A stretch of 64,000 nucleotides of DNA from Toxotes chatareus. Lineage: Eukaryota; Chordata; Actinopteri; Toxotidae. The position numbers and the translations under genes are program-made. Under the pieces are notes generated by a model, which worked only from the letters and a program-made list of their open reading frames with translations, was not told the DNA's origin and did not search any database. The number at the start of each line of letters is the position of its first letter. Within the stretch, counting starts at the first letter, position 1. This document shows positions 37,599 through 51,666 of this stretch, piece after piece. The stretch is from positions 9,986,181-10,050,180 of the forward strand of contig CM028884.1 of assembly GCA_016801885.1 (NCBI GenBank), read 5' to 3'.

Positions 37599-37631
<33 letters not shown>
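37599..37631 (+). repeat. (GA)n microsatellite
   Basis: A pure GA tract of 33 nt is preceded by a short (GT)n tract at about 37575-37591 and followed by T8. Confidence 0.95.
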
Positions 37632-37636
<5 letters not shown>

Positions 37637-37854
37637 TTTCCCCCTCATTGTCAGCTGGTGTTCTGGCATGTTGAGTTTTTGTATTGAAGGTGTGTATCTT
37701 GTACTGTAGGTGGGTGTATGTATTTTAAATGCAAGGTCACGACCGATTTCACACTCACACTTAACCTTCTTTCTGAATCTTGTTGTCTCTTTCACACGTA
37801 TAAATACACACAGATACGTTCGCAGTGACCCCAACACACATACACACACACATC

Positions 37855-38099
37855 TATCTTTGTGAGGACACTCATTGACATAATGTATTCCCTAATCCCT
37901 TACCCTAAACTTTACCATCAAAACTGAATGCCTAACCCTGACCAAAACCCAGTTATAACCTGGAGCCTAAAACCAAGTCTTAACCCTCATACAGCCATTT
38001 TAAGTTGTGTCAGAATGTGAGGACAGGGCTCACTTTCCCAAAATGTCCTCACTTCAGTGGTTTAAAATTCAAACCGGTCCACACACTCTATAGCCATAC

Positions 38100-38103
<4 letters not shown>
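37855..38103 (+). repeat. Teleost dispersed repeat leading into a (CA)n tract (family E)
   Basis: 'tttgtgaggacactcattga', 'cataatgtattccctaatcc', 'taaaaccaagtcttaaccct', 'aaaatgtcctcacttcagtg' and 'aagtacacacacac' follow the order of a repeat very common in teleosts that typically ends in a (CA)n microsatellite. This copy does too (38104-38138). It is better preserved than families A-D. Confidence 0.7.

Positions 38104-38138
<35 letters not shown>
38104..38138 (+). repeat. (CA)n microsatellite
   Basis: A pure CA tract of 35 nt forms the 3' end of dispersed repeat family E. Confidence 0.95.
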
Positions 38139-38140
<2 letters not shown>

Positions 38141-41108
38141 CCTCCTCAGCTGTCAGCATGGCCATTCCCTGCATACCTCAGCACAAGCAGCAGCACCTAA
38201 TCACAGGAGGAGCTGTTGGAAACAAAGCTAGAATCAACTTTTGCGATGTTACTTTATCCGCTCCACTTGACTCTGTTCACTCATACATTGTTGTAGCTGT
38301 TGAGACTTGTTACACTGACAAGTACAGGGGGCTGGGCTAGTACTGCAGAGCAGCCTGCGTCAAGCCGTTTCTCAATGAACGCACACTCCTCCTTGTACTC
38401 CCCACTCAGTCAGCCAGGCCGGCAGACGACCATGTGAGAGTTTTCCCACAGTGCAGAGGAGGCCTGTTGTACAAACAACTTGCATGACTGAGCTCTTCCG
38501 AACAAACACACTCCAGTCCACTTGCCAGTCCTCAAGCTATAGCAACACTACCACACCTAAAGTGTGTGTGAGTGTGTGTGGGGGCTATCAGACAAGAATA
38601 ACCCCTCTGGTGTGAAATACTTGCCCGTGGTGAATTTATTACGCACTGTGTCAAAGTTGTAACCTCAATTTCTCCTCATCCCATCTTTCAGGTCATGCTC
38701 AGTCATTTAGCGGCAGGAGAGTTGTGCAACAGGGCCAGAACGCCCGGAGGGAAAAACCTTGATGTTTTCCATAATGGTTGACTCATGGTAGATGGGTGTT
38801 CGCTGTTTCTCTTTCTTTCCCTCACACTTTCTGTCTGAGAAATGTGCTGGGAAATGTCTCCCGGCACTGGCACCTCCTGCACCACACTCCCAATGATGTG
38901 GAGACAAGCATCCAGTGCCAAGGAGATGAATCATTAGCGATGTAGTTGATTATTTCAATTACTCATGATAGTGTGGTGCTAAGCCCCCAGTTGGCTCTGC
39001 AGAATAAATGCCAGGAACAGGACCAATTTGGCAACGGACTGAGCTGGTGAGGGAACACATTTAGGGGTGGGGATAATGAGAGAGATAGATGACGAGGTTA
39101 AGGCATAGAAATGAAAGGGAGAGCAGTGGAATAAGACTAAAAGACAACTGAATATGAAGACTTGAGAGAGACTGACCGAGACAGAAACAGAAAAGTAAAG
39201 AGAGCGACAGGAGAGAGAGACCTAGAGGCAGACACAGTGGGAACAAATTCATATTACAGCACCTGTGTGCTAGTTTGTGGGGACGGTTTAAAAGAAAAGA
39301 ATGGAGGCACAGTGAGCTGAATGGTTTCCATATCCACCTCACTCACTGACAAGAGTGAAAACTCACCTCAGGCTATGGCAGGTACATGTGGTGGCACATT
39401 TCCTGGCCTGCAACCCAGCTTTTATTGCCCCGAGCTGTAACTTGAGGAATATCCGGAGCATGTACCGACAGTGGCACCTTCCCAAAGATCAATTTTTCTT
39501 TTTCTTTTTTTTCCCCAGAACTTCTGGAAACCTGTGCTATAAGTATGGGAATTTAGGTTTAGTGTATTGTTAGTATAATGTACATCAGTTTTGCAGCTAT
39601 CCTCTCACCTCTGGTTTTGTTTTCTTTTCAATCACATCTGCCCCTGTGCATTTGAAGGGTTGCTTAAGATTTACCTCAGCAGCACATTTATGCATTACTG
39701 CAGCTGATTATAGGCAGCTATAAATAAGCATGAGGTGCAAGGCCAGTAGCTGAAAACTGGACAGGGAAGTGAATAATTAGCACCCTTCTCCTTCATCTCG
39801 CGCCTCACAACAACTACTGTTTAAGGGTATTTGTGCCATGCAGTCAACTCACAGCTGCTCTTTTTACCAGCTCAAATGATTCAAAACTGTAATCTTTATT
39901 TTGACACCACCTTTGTAATTATTATTTCTTTAATGTCAGTATAGGCAAGACTAAAGTCTATGTGACATGGTTCGCATATAGTGACAAGTAAAATGTTGAT
40001 AATTCAAGCGAAGAAGCATTTTGAATAGAATAATCTGAAAAATGAATAAAGGAAAGAAAAGAAAAAGGAAAAAAAAGCTGCATAGGTTTAATAATGAAGT
40101 CATGGAGCCAGCAAGTTGTGACAGACATGAGATGAACACATGATGTGGGAGAAGTTTCCATTCACGAGTCACAGTGTTTAGCAGGAAATGTTTTTAGACA
40201 CAGAGCATTTGAATGGCTGAGCTCACAGCATCCTCCACACTAACAAGCTCAACCAAGCATCAGAAACTTGAAATCACATGTAAAATCTAGCAAAACCTTA
40301 AAGCTAAAATTGTTATTTATTAGCTTGGAGCTGCTAAATGACTAAGACATCTATGCAGGTCAGAGCCTCACAGTAGGATCTCTTATTTTATGTGTTGACT
40401 TGTTGAAACGTATTTTGTGAATGATGATGACTTTTGTTTCCTCAGCTGAGTGATGACAAAGCTCAAGAATAGTGTAAGTACCTTTGGGTTCTGCTGCAGG
40501 GCTGGATAAGTTATAGCCACTAAGGCACAAAGCAATAAGTTCTCTAAATGATGACATAAGCCACCCTGCAACACAGCACATTATTAATGATCATGGTAAC
40601 TTAAAAAAGTAAGAAAGTTTCTTTTCCAATACTTAACTCAGCCTCTTTTTAGGTACAAAAAAACATGGCTTCAAGTTCTCAACTAAGCTACATAGCTAGC
40701 AATATCTTATTTGTAAAATTTTCATTAAACTTCTTTAAACTTATTTAACAGAAAATAGTGAAACAGCGTATTCCCCCACCCTGCTCCCCGACAAGTCATT
40801 ACGTCTACACCCCATTCTGTGGTTGCCAGATTTGGTCAGACACGATCTACCCACTTATGTCACATCTACATGATCCCATGAGAAATGAATGACAGTTATT
40901 ACGCACTGATCTGACAGGGTGGTACTGAGTGAAGCAAAAACCAGTGCTCCGCAATGCCAGAACTGGTGTCAGGTGGTGTTTTTCTTTTCTTTTTTTTTTC
41001 TTCCTCTTGGCTCAGTGCTACTGTTGGTGCCATATTATTTAAAGTTTTAGAAATGGTCTTGTTAAAAAAAATGCATTATGTAATGAGAGCAGAGTTGGAT
41101 TTATTTCT

Positions 41109-41125
41109 AAAAAAAAAAAAAAAAA
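41109..41125 (+). repeat. Poly-A tract (A17)
   Basis: Seventeen consecutive A in shf intron 2. No adjacent retroposed gene was recognised. Confidence 0.9.
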
Positions 41126-41905
41126 CAGGACAGTAACAAGATCTCAGACCAGGACTGAACCACAGCTTTTAGAGTCTAAGTGCATCTCTAACTTAGCTGG
41201 TTTGTTGGAAAGCTTAGTAAGCTGTTAGTAAGTGATATTTTATATTAAGTGTGGGTGTGATGATGTTTCATTACATACTGTTGTGGCAGGCTGGTGTAGC
41301 CTGATGTAAATTTTATTCTTCATGCTGCTTAAAGGATGGTGACAGATAGGACTCGTTCTATTATGTAATAAACCAAAGTTTCTCGGTTTCATGATAAAAT
41401 AAACCTATTCTCCTCCTAAAGTTGCACTTCTACTTCCTTCCTAGATCAGTTCCTCTTCTCCTTCCTACACATCAGTGTGATTCTTTTGTTGATCCTTGTC
41501 CTGGAACAAGCACAAAATCCCATTTTAATTTTTATACAAGACATTAAACTTTAGCTTTAACAAAAGACACTCACTTTGTAAATGAGCGTGGTTTGGCAGT
41601 GCCCTCGTTTTCCTCGACTGTTACCGGTGACTCAGCGGCAGATCTCACCTCATTAACTGTTTTTGTAGCAGGAACTGAAAACCAGTCAAGAATTTTCAAA
41701 GAGCTGAAGAAAAGAGCCGTAATTTTTATGTATTGCTCAGCAGCCAGAACAAGAAGAACGAGGTTGTACTGAGCTGTGTGACTGCACTGTGTTGAGAAAC
41801 AGCACGCGTGCTCAGCAAAACATTTCCTGGCTAAACTGATGTTTTAAAAATAGTTTTGTGTGTTTCCCTCACTTTGACAGAGACATACAGTCCAGAGGGT
41901 TATGG

Positions 41906-41906
<1 letters not shown>

Positions 41907-41941
<35 letters not shown>
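41907..41941 (+). repeat. (TG)n microsatellite
   Basis: A pure TG tract of 35 nt in shf intron 2. Confidence 0.95.
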
Positions 41942-41943
<2 letters not shown>

Positions 41944-42450
41944 CCTGCCCACCAGATAATGGCCAGCGGTCTCTGTGGCATGGAGGGTGACTTGGCGAAG
42001 CTGAAGAGCGGAAGGTGTAGGAGGTGGGAGGAGAGGGGAAGAGCAGGAAGACTGACGACTTATTGATGAAATGAGAAATCTCTCTCTCCAGTCTGATAAC
42101 CTCCCTCCCCCTCACTTAGCGATGAATGTCGCCCAGCACTGGACCTCAGACAACTCGGTTTGGTGCTGGACAGTTGTCAATATTTGACATTTCCTCTATA
42201 TATTGACACATACGGTGCTGGTGAGAGGGAATCATTATGTTGCCTGCCATTATTGTGAATAGATTATGTTTTCTCAAATTGTATGCATCTTAAAGAAACG
42301 ATAAACTTTCAAAAGTGCCCAGTCATGCAAAGCTGTTCTCATTTTTGTGATTTTTTTTGGAAATAATATAAAATTCCTCTGTGCTGTACCACTAAGGGCT
42401 TGTGAAGGATGATTAACATCGCAACATAGCAGCAACTGCATACATTAGTA

Positions 42451-42748
42451 CTGAAACTGTTTAGTTGATTAATTGGAAAGTTGACAACTGTTGTGGCAAT
42501 CAGTTAATTGTTTCAGTGATTTTTCAATCAAAAATGCCAAACATTCTCAGGTTCATTCTTCTCTAATGTGAGTATTTTTGTGCTTACCTTTGTTTCATAC
42601 AATAGAGGTAACAACCTTTTTTGCCATTGACTGCACAAGATGGGCTTTGGGAAACTGTGTAAGACAGTTTTTTCACAGTTTTTTGAAATTCTGTAGATCA
42701 ATGTTCAATCGATTGAGAAAATAATCTGCAGATTCATAAATGATCTCG
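42451..42748 (+). repeat. Teleost dispersed repeat (family A, copy 2)
   Basis: The order is 'tagttgattaattgg', 'caatcagttaattgtttcag', 'caaaaatgccaaacattctc', 'tctctaatgtgag', 'tgggctttgggaaactgtg', and finally 'gattgagaaaataatctgca' with 'gattcataaatga'. This matches a very abundant teleost repeat with complementary 'gattaat'-type ends. It is longer and better preserved than copy 1 at 404-568. Confidence 0.65.
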
Positions 42749-44593
42749 TGCTTTTGATTAAAACACGGCCAAGCAACTGTAATTCATCCAACATCACAAG
42801 TTCAAAGCTTGGAACAGCTGCTTGATGGAGCCAAGCAGGTTGGTGTAATGGAAATTAAGGAGCCAGTGTGATTTTTCACAGTGCATCTCTGTTGTGGAAG
42901 AGCGCTGAATGGTGAATCCTACTGCATATGCTGTACTGAACTACTGCGTATCCGTTCTCTAAGGCTGGCAGTGGACCCAAATGTGGCGCTTCCCCAGGCA
43001 AAATGACAACCAAAACAGAGAACTGCTTTTGGCATGCACAGGTTACAACTTGTAGAAAGCTATCACACATTTTCGCTTTCCTCCCCGTTTTGCCATCGTT
43101 TTATCAGTAATGACTGGCATATTTCTCGTTCTCTCCTTCCACCATAACTCACAACATCCCCCGTGTGGGGTGAACATCATTAGACAGAGAGACCTCAGGT
43201 TGAAGAGAGCAGCTTTTCATTTGAACGTATTTAGCAGCGGTTGGGCAATCTTCTCAAAAAATGTGACAAACTCTTTCCCATTCCTTCTATGGTGAGAATA
43301 TGTTGTGTTTTGCATTTTTAACAGACAAGCTGAAAGCACATAGACACGCACACACGGACATAGACACAGAAAACCAGCCGCAAAACTGAGAGGGAATGGT
43401 GTGTGTACTTGCAAGAGCATTCCTTTTGGCCTCTGATGTCCTGCTGTGCCAGGCTGTGCCAAGCCAAGGATGGATAGGATGGCAGACCCACTATCCATCC
43501 GTTATAGCTGAGTGGGTAGGGAGGGGTTGGACTGCACTGGGGGGAGGGACTGGGCAGCCACTCTGGCGCAGGTTGGAGGTGCTGAAGTCATTCATTTTAA
43601 AGGTAAGATTAATGACACCATTAATCCATGTCTGGGCCACTGCAGAGGAGGACAGGGCAGAATTCATACCTGCTGCTGGTTACCTGGTGTCTGCAGCGCA
43701 CATGCATGAGCTCCGTTAATACACATATACAGATAGAGGCATACACAGCTGTTGTGTACACAGACACACACCCTTTCCTCATGGTCATTTTATGTGTCAA
43801 GTATTCATTTGCCCCGAAGCGGTGATGGAACTTCAGGCGGTAGTTTGTGCCTTTGTTGCAGGCATTTACTTGATGGAGGTAACTGGTCCGATTTTATTCG
43901 CTGGCGAGAGAGAGAGCGAGGCCGAAAGAGGGAGGATGACGGACTTAGTGAATTAGTAACTGACAGGGAGATGGCTGGCACCAATCTGATTGCAGACCTG
44001 TGTTTTTTTGTGATGGCTGCAGTCAAACGGGAAAGGAAATTGGTCCTGTTGACACCGCTGCGACGGAGAGCTTTTTAGGTGTCAGTGTGTGAGAGTGGGC
44101 AGCGAACGCTCTGCAGCTGCTGAAGGACACGACAGGAACAGATGGGCACCAAAAAAAAAACAACAGCACACAGACACAGGAACACCAGATAAACACTCAC
44201 AGGGACACAAATGCACAATGTACTGAAATCAGAATCAAGCATATCAGAGTGTACTGAGTTGTGTGGGAGTGTGTGAAAATAAGACACATATGCAACATTG
44301 AATTAGTTTAAATTCCACACAATATGAAGAACAAATCAGGGAAAGAAAAAAAACCCTCCACCTTCCCATCAGAGTAAATGCTGCACAGACAATCAAATAG
44401 GGCTGAAAGCTCAGAGCCAGTGTTGGAATAAATTTACTTTGTAACCTTGTGTTTTGGGACAAGCTCATCTGCAGTTTAAGCACATAGAGATCAATACCTT
44501 CGAATTCACCTTGTCCTTGTGTTGTTTGATGAGGCTTTTCCATCATAACCCAGGACTTATATCTTCTCTCACACACAGGCTTGTTTTGGACTT

Positions 44594-44647
44594 TGTGTGT
44601 GTGTGTGTGTGTGTGTGCATGCGTGCGTACGTGTGTGTGTGTGTGTG
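44594..44647 (+). repeat. Interrupted (TG)n microsatellite
   Basis: (TG)12 is followed by an imperfect CATGCGTGCGTAC segment and a second (GT)n tract. The 187-codon reverse ORF at 44244-44807 reads through its CA strand and is an artefact. Confidence 0.95.
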
Positions 44648-45798
44648 AAAGAGAGATTAAAGGAGAGAAAAAAGATGGAGGAGGGACACTGAAACAGCCA
44701 GAGGTACAGAACCAGAGAATGGGTGTGAATGAGTGTGTGCATGTTCGCACTCCATCAGCAGCTAGAGATTTATAGATGCGTATCATTGTGGCTGGCTTTG
44801 CATTCAACCTTTTCTAAGAGTTATAATGCCTCAGATTAGAAATTAAAATAAAAACGTCAATATTTTAGACTTATTACTTTGAATACTTTTAGCGATAATG
44901 TGTTGGAACTGCGATTGCCAAGATAAATAAATTAAATGATGCTATTTGCTGGCAAGAAATGTCTCTGCAATAAATATCATGATTTGAAATATTGGCTAGG
45001 TGAGACAGGTAATGTCTGTGCCTCTGTCTGCCTGTGTTTGTCTGTGTGAACTATCTAGCAGAGCAGTCTGAGGAGACTAGCCTGTAACTGCTGCTGCAGC
45101 TTGAGTAATGTAGCTGGGGAAGCCTGTTGACAACAGGGTTGGATGAGGAGCGTTTGAAGAGCCAGCACACAGTGATGAAGCCGTCATCTTGAACCAGCAC
45201 TGCATCTCTCCACAGAGCTTGTCTGTGTATTTTGCTCTCTATATCTCTTGTATGTAGCCTCGTAACATTTTCTCTTGTCTCTCGCTGTCTGTTTTGTTCT
45301 GCCTCCCTGTCCTTTTTTTTTTTGGTCTTCATCATATCTCTGTTTGCCAATTTTTGTCTCCCTCTATCTGTCCACTTCTTTCTGTCTCCATCTGTCCTAG
45401 ATGCATTGAGTTTCCTTTTCTCCCTCTGCCCTCCATGTCTCATTTTCTGCATCTGTCTCTCCCTCAGTGTTTTTTTGGTCCTCTCTATCAGTCTAGCCAG
45501 AAGGCAGTTGTCTGGGACATTGCTGTTTTCATTGTGATAGACTATAGACTAAGCTCTTTTATAGGAGTCTTGTTGTCTTGTAAAATAACCCTGGGGTCTT
45601 TTTTTTTTCCTCTCTGGGAGCCAATTTATTGGTGACATTTATTCAGGAATGACCTTCTCTTGGTTTGTCTTCCAGAGACACACACAGTTATCTTTCCTTG
45701 CAGGGTAATCCTACCATTATTGTAGCTTGATTTAAACATTTACCCTTTCCTTTTTTCTACATCTGTGTACATCTGTTTGATGAACAATGAACACACAT

Positions 45799-45835
45799 TT
45801 ACTGTCTATATTACTGTCTATATTTACTGTCTATA
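45799..45835 (+). repeat. Three-copy 12-bp tandem repeat
   Basis: TTACTGTCTATA occurs three times in a row (45799-45810, 45811-45822, 45824-45835), with a single extra T before the third copy. Confidence 0.9.
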
Positions 45836-48800
45836 TGCCATCTGAGTTCCCTCCTCTCTCACAGTTATAAAACAATGCCATGCTTAAATTGGAGGCGGCT
45901 AATTAATTAAAAAAGTGAACTAGCATCATAAAGGCACAAGGGAGATTATAACCTTATCAGAGAATGTCAAGTGTGTGTTCCAAGATTCGAGATCCAATTA
46001 GGCAGATGGATGGTTATAGCATAGCACACTATCCTGTGCACACATTCCCATCCAAGTGGTGTGTTTCAAGCCTGATGTGTGAGCCAATCCAGATGTTTTT
46101 CAACATCTCCTCTGCCAAAAGACGAGAACGTAAACTTGGTAAAATGAATAAATTTGAATCAGGCATATACAAGCAAGCTCTCACATGATCTATCTGTATT
46201 GTTAGTCTAACGCTTTCAAAAAAAGGCCTTGAGAGTCTTTGGCAATAATCACTGTGGCTTCAGTGAATATAAAATGGATATTCTTCACACAGGCAATCTG
46301 TGACCTTTTCCCCTCATTACTTATTCCATCAAGAGGATAATTACTTGTTGGAAAGGCTGATATTTTTCCTTGCAGGAAAAATACTGATGTGTATATCTTT
46401 AATTTGGCTGCCCCTGTCTCTCTCTCTTTATCTCTCCATCCCTCCCTTTGTGTCCCGCCCTACTGTCTTTGTTTGCATCTCGTCTTATCAATCACGGAGT
46501 GCGATCCCCGGTTCGGTGAGGTGAGGCGGTGGGTCTGCCTGGGGCCTGGCTGGTGGGTTTTGGGTTGTAATAGGTTGGTGCAGCCTGTTAATTTGATACG
46601 CTGTGTGGCCGAGGAGCCTCATTAGGGACAGCAGCTCACAGAGGGAGACTAGGCTCTCCATCACCACCAGGATACAACTGGCAAGAGCAAAATGGGATGG
46701 AGGGAAGGAGAGAGGAAGGAGATGGAGGAAGAGAAGAGGAAGACAGATAATTTGGAGAGAGGATGGAAGTAAAGGAGAAGAGACTACAGTCCTGTTAGCA
46801 TGAGAGCAGCATGGGTCAGTGGAAATAGGAATGAGGACAGATAGAGGAAGAGTATCAACAGACCAGAAATAAGCGTATTAACCTTTTCTCTTTTTTTGTG
46901 GAGTACACTTTAAGCACTGTTTTTTTTTCCAGAATAGTTTACTTACCATTTCAGACTACGATAAATCTTTGTGATATGAAAGTCAGAAACTATACTCAAG
47001 GCCGTCATTTATCCATCATTTTTGTTTTCGGCTGCATATCACTGGTAAGGAGACCAGGAGTTTGAGAGATTGAGAATTTGTGACAGCGAAAGAAAAAGCT
47101 CAGGAAGGCTATCACCAGTTGAGAGTGGGTAGAAAGACAGTGGGTAGGAAGACAGAGGTGGAGAAGAAAAAAGAATGGAGAAAGAAATAAGAGGACAGAG
47201 GGGGCAGAGAAGCAGAGAATGAGATAGTTCAGCGAGAGAGGTTCATTTCCATTTGAGCATTGCATTTTCTCGCCTGCTGTGTGCATCAGTGTGGCCTCAC
47301 TCTCTGTAGCACTGAGGGAGATGAGATGCAGCCATGGACAGAGTGAATTATTAATGTACAGATCTTCTTCTCCACCGAATCCAATAAGTTGCCTATGATT
47401 CGGCTGTCAGAAAGATTGGTTGGCTGGATAAGGGAAAACTCCTGGATCACGTGGCGCCATGGCTTCTCCTCCCTGGGTAATTGACTCGTGCACAGTATTG
47501 ACTTTCTGGTCGTGGTGATTAAGGGAGCCCAGGCCAGACTGGAGCCCAGAGTCTGACTCCTTGGGATGGGTCACTGGACCTCACATCAAGCCTTTCCTGG
47601 GTGACCTTTGTGCAGAACACTGAGCCGTGGTTAACCCTCAGCTCAGTGATCTGGAAATACTGATCGTTGTACTGATGTGGAACATTGGACGCTGAGAGCT
47701 ACTGAAACGGCCGGCTGGACTGTTTTTCCCTTTCACTGTCTTTTGCCTCTTCTGCTGTCTTGCTATGGACTTGCTATTACTGCCTTCAAAAATAATTGGT
47801 TGCTTTGACAGACACATCTCTTAAATTTGGGTAGTTTGATATATTCCTGCCTGCAAACTTTTTTTGCAGCTTGACTGATTTCAAGATTGCAAGTCGTAAG
47901 ACTCCCTTTTTATAGGCCATTTCACACTTTTTTTTTATTCACACTTACTGTGTGTATTCATTCAACTGTGGAGGGATGGTTTTTTTTCTTAATATCCATA
48001 TGTTTTACAATGAATGTAGTGCAGCCAATGAAAAGCAAACTGTTACTTTCTGTTGAACTTACAGTTGGCTGAGATGTAAATGTTGGAGTGAAGAGAGGAT
48101 GGGGAAAAAGGCTGAATAAACAATGATGCTGTGTTAACATAAACCACCGGCTTAGGTGTGAAACAGTAATAATATACATTAAGCAAGTTCCTACACTTGT
48201 TTTAATGATGTAATCTTGTCAGGAGAAGAAAGTGAGTCAGTGAGTGAAAGTAGGGAAAGGCAGACTTGTGGTTTTCAGTGGAATGTGAAGGTAGAAAGAG
48301 AAATCCAGCAGGAAAGTGACCTCTGTTCGTGTGGGACTTCAGGGGATCACCACAGGGGATGGAGCACAGGCTGCCTGACCTGGGCCTGGAGCCGCTGTGG
48401 TGGACATTTAGACTTTTTGATTGCTCTGGTTCATGCCTGCAGAGTACAGAACCCCTATTGATTTTTTTTTTGCAGGGGATAGACAACCAAGCCTGTTTGA
48501 GATTTCAACTACACTTTTCTTCTAGACACCTGATATGACACAGTGGGTGTCGGTCTGTCATCTTTAACCTTTTTGGAAAAAAGAAGTGAAGGGAGTTCTT
48601 CTGAAGCCCCTGTTTTACAGTTTTAAGTAATGTTGCCTACATGTGTTTTCAGATTAACTTTTTTGTTTTTTCAATTCTTCACAAACAAGAACTGAGGACT
48701 CCCAGAGTTTGCGATGCGGAATTAACTGTATGTCAAGTAAGGTTTCAGTACTAGGTTCAGGTTTCATGATGCCTCGGATGTCGAAGGACGATAAAATTTC

Positions 48801-51647
48801 CAGTAGCTTCTCTGCCATTTGGAGACAGCAAAGCTGCCAAGAGTAGGCACAATCCTCAGCACCAAGCCTTACTGTGAATGTAAGAGTTGGACAGCTTGAG
48901 TTTGAAACATTACTCATTTATTTTCCTCTCCCAGATTATTCATGGCAGTTATATGTCCGGTATTTGAATTAGCGTCCCACCGATCACAAGCTCATGTGTG
49001 AAAAAAACATGGGAATCGGCCATCAAACTGCCTTCCAGTGTGCATTCATGTAGTTGGTGGTGGTTTGGATGTTAAAAAAAAATCAGTCTGACATTCAACA
49101 AGTATGTGTCCTTGTGTCCAGTCAGACATGTCATCTGTGGTTTGACTCAGATGGAGAAACAGGGAACCCTGTCACTGCACTGTGGGCTAGCCACTGAGCA
49201 AGCAGGGCTACACACATACACACACTCAAATAATTCCTAGCATTTCCTTTAACCTCCTTGGCGTCACTTGCTGTGAGTTACTGACACTCGCTGCTGAGTA
49301 ATCAGATCCACACACACACTCGCAGAGCGCACAGAACATCTGAGTCATATAAAACTTTGCATTTGTTTACGTGAATAGAAACACTCATACCTGTTAAAAC
49401 CTGTCATGCTGCATTATTCTCCGAGGAAATGTGAAGGAAATTTAGACCCAGGTAAAACAATCCAAAGGGTTGAGATGTTTTACATCTGCCTGACAGGTTT
49501 TGAGCTCAGTGTTGAAGCCTTATCTGACCGTGTAGCATCTTAGTGTCTGAAAATAGCGTTCGATGATGTTATAAGGTGATGACAGCTCTTTGGACATTAA
49601 TGTGCTGTCCACCTACGCAGATATTATTGTCGGCTTCCTGCTTTGCAATCAGAGCCACACACTAGAAAGCCTGGACAATAGCTGGAAAATTTTTCAAATA
49701 AATTTAGCATCTGAGTACCCTCCGATCTTCTGTTACTTTAAATTGGCTTACGTGGACAACAAGGCCAGATCCAGTATTAGATAGATGTAGTAAGCACACA
49801 GATATACACAGCTGCTAACACTAGAAAAAAAAAGTTTGATGTTTTTCTTTCTTTGATAGAGACACATCAGGCCTTGGTGCAGCACAGCCATAGAAACAAA
49901 TCAAATATCGAATGCTACATCATGTCCTGCATTACTGTCTTGAGCAATGTTCAGCACCTATTATATTTGGACTTGTGTGTGTGGCCCTGACAAGCACATA
50001 AAGCTTTTGGGGGTGAAGGAGTACAAGTAAAGAGACTGGCAATAAATATTGTAAAAATCTCAGCTGTTGACATTTCCGCTCCTCGGGCCTCACTGACAGT
50101 TACAGGAAATCCTCCATCCTTTTAAGAGCAGCTTTACTGGGCACCAGACACTGACATCACCGGTCAGCTTGGGCCGAGTAGACGCATCAAGTGCAGCAAC
50201 ATGTGGGGTGAAAATGTCATCCAGTGCACGAGCAACAATTTGCATTGTACACACATCAGTGTATTTTGGGTAATGGCGGCAGACAAGATGGCTGACAACA
50301 TGTCTGCATGTCCATATACATGCTGTCTGTTTTTTTCACATGCGCAGGCACATCATCGTTGCACTCTCAGTAATGAGTACTGACAGCATACGAACGTCTG
50401 TTTTTAGTTTGTCCCCAATGCACACAGAGGAAGGAAACCTCTTCTCAGCGCTGTTCTCTGCAGGCCGTAATATCATTATCAGGCCTCAGATCTCATTAAG
50501 CCCAAGCAGATGTGGCAGACAAAGAGATGTGATGCTTACACAAGGTGAATTACAGAGGCGAGTGCTTTGTGTTGCATGATTGTGGCGAGAGTACTGGTCT
50601 GTATGTCGCATCTTTGTCTGTGTGCATTACTGTGGGGTGATGTGGGTAGTTTTTGTCTCCCCAATGAGTTTTCATCTGATAGTTCTGATTCTAGTGGTAG
50701 TAGTGCTGTGTGTCTGTGACAGTCAGTGTGTATGTGTGTGTCGTTGTTTACCTAATGCAACACAGCTACCCTCCATACTCACAAATCTGACCTGACCAGG
50801 GAAATTCCTTAGTATCTTTTAAATGTAATAAATATATAATAATTGTATATTGTATATAATTTACTGGTGTCAGTGATGTGATACTGGGTTTATGTACCAA
50901 AATCACATTTACAATTTATAGAATTAAAAATTAAAAATTTTACAAACAGGTTTTGAAAACTATGATCTGAATGTCCATTTCAACAGCTTTGCATAATTTT
51001 TGCAAATCTTTTTCTTTTATATTTACATGCAAGGATTTCTGGCACTTGGGATCTGGGAACCTGGCTCTGACTGAAAAGTAATGGACGGTCAACCAAATAT
51101 TTATAGTGTCAGTCTGTATATATTGTTTGTATATCAGACAATATATACAGTACAATTTTCTGTCTTCAGCGAGTAAGGGTGCTTGGCTTTGTCTGGTATC
51201 AGTATCAAAGTGACAAGACTGTGTTAACATGTACAATACACCGTCTCGTATGTCACGGACAATGTTGGAAAATTACTGTGAATATGAAGTACATCTTATA
51301 AAATGTTGAAAGCAGCGTGTAATTTCTTACTGATGGCAAATGGATTCTCCCATAGAGTTCATTTGGAAGTGAGATTAAAGAGTAATTACATCATGACATC
51401 CAGTGATTATGACCTTATGAATATAATCAATCACTTTGTTTACTCAGGACAATTCCAGCGCCTATTCTGCTTCTTGCACTGATTGTGTGGGTGATTGGGA
51501 CCATGTTATTATTCATGACATGGTCTGAGCATATATGCTTTTTATCACACTATCATTTCAATGAGATAAGCAATCAGGGTTAATTTTAAAACCATTAAAC
51601 TTTCCTTCAGAGACTCTAAAGATGACACTTCAATTTGAACCTCCTGA

Positions 51648-51666
51648 TTTTTTTTTTTTTTTTTTT
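51648..51666 (+). repeat. Poly-T tract followed by GTAG
   Basis: Nineteen T are followed by GTAG, which superficially resembles a splice acceptor. The sequence after it (SARVKSFPSE-like in one frame) is not an SHF segment, so it is not called as an exon. Confidence 0.85.

Noticed and set aside
44244..44807. 187-codon reverse ORF
   Set aside because: It reads through the CA strand of a microsatellite (HTHTHT runs) and has low complexity. No homology was recognised.
45051..45452. 133-codon reverse ORF rich in K/R/E
   Set aside because: It is the reverse reading of a long CT-rich pyrimidine stretch and has a low-complexity composition.
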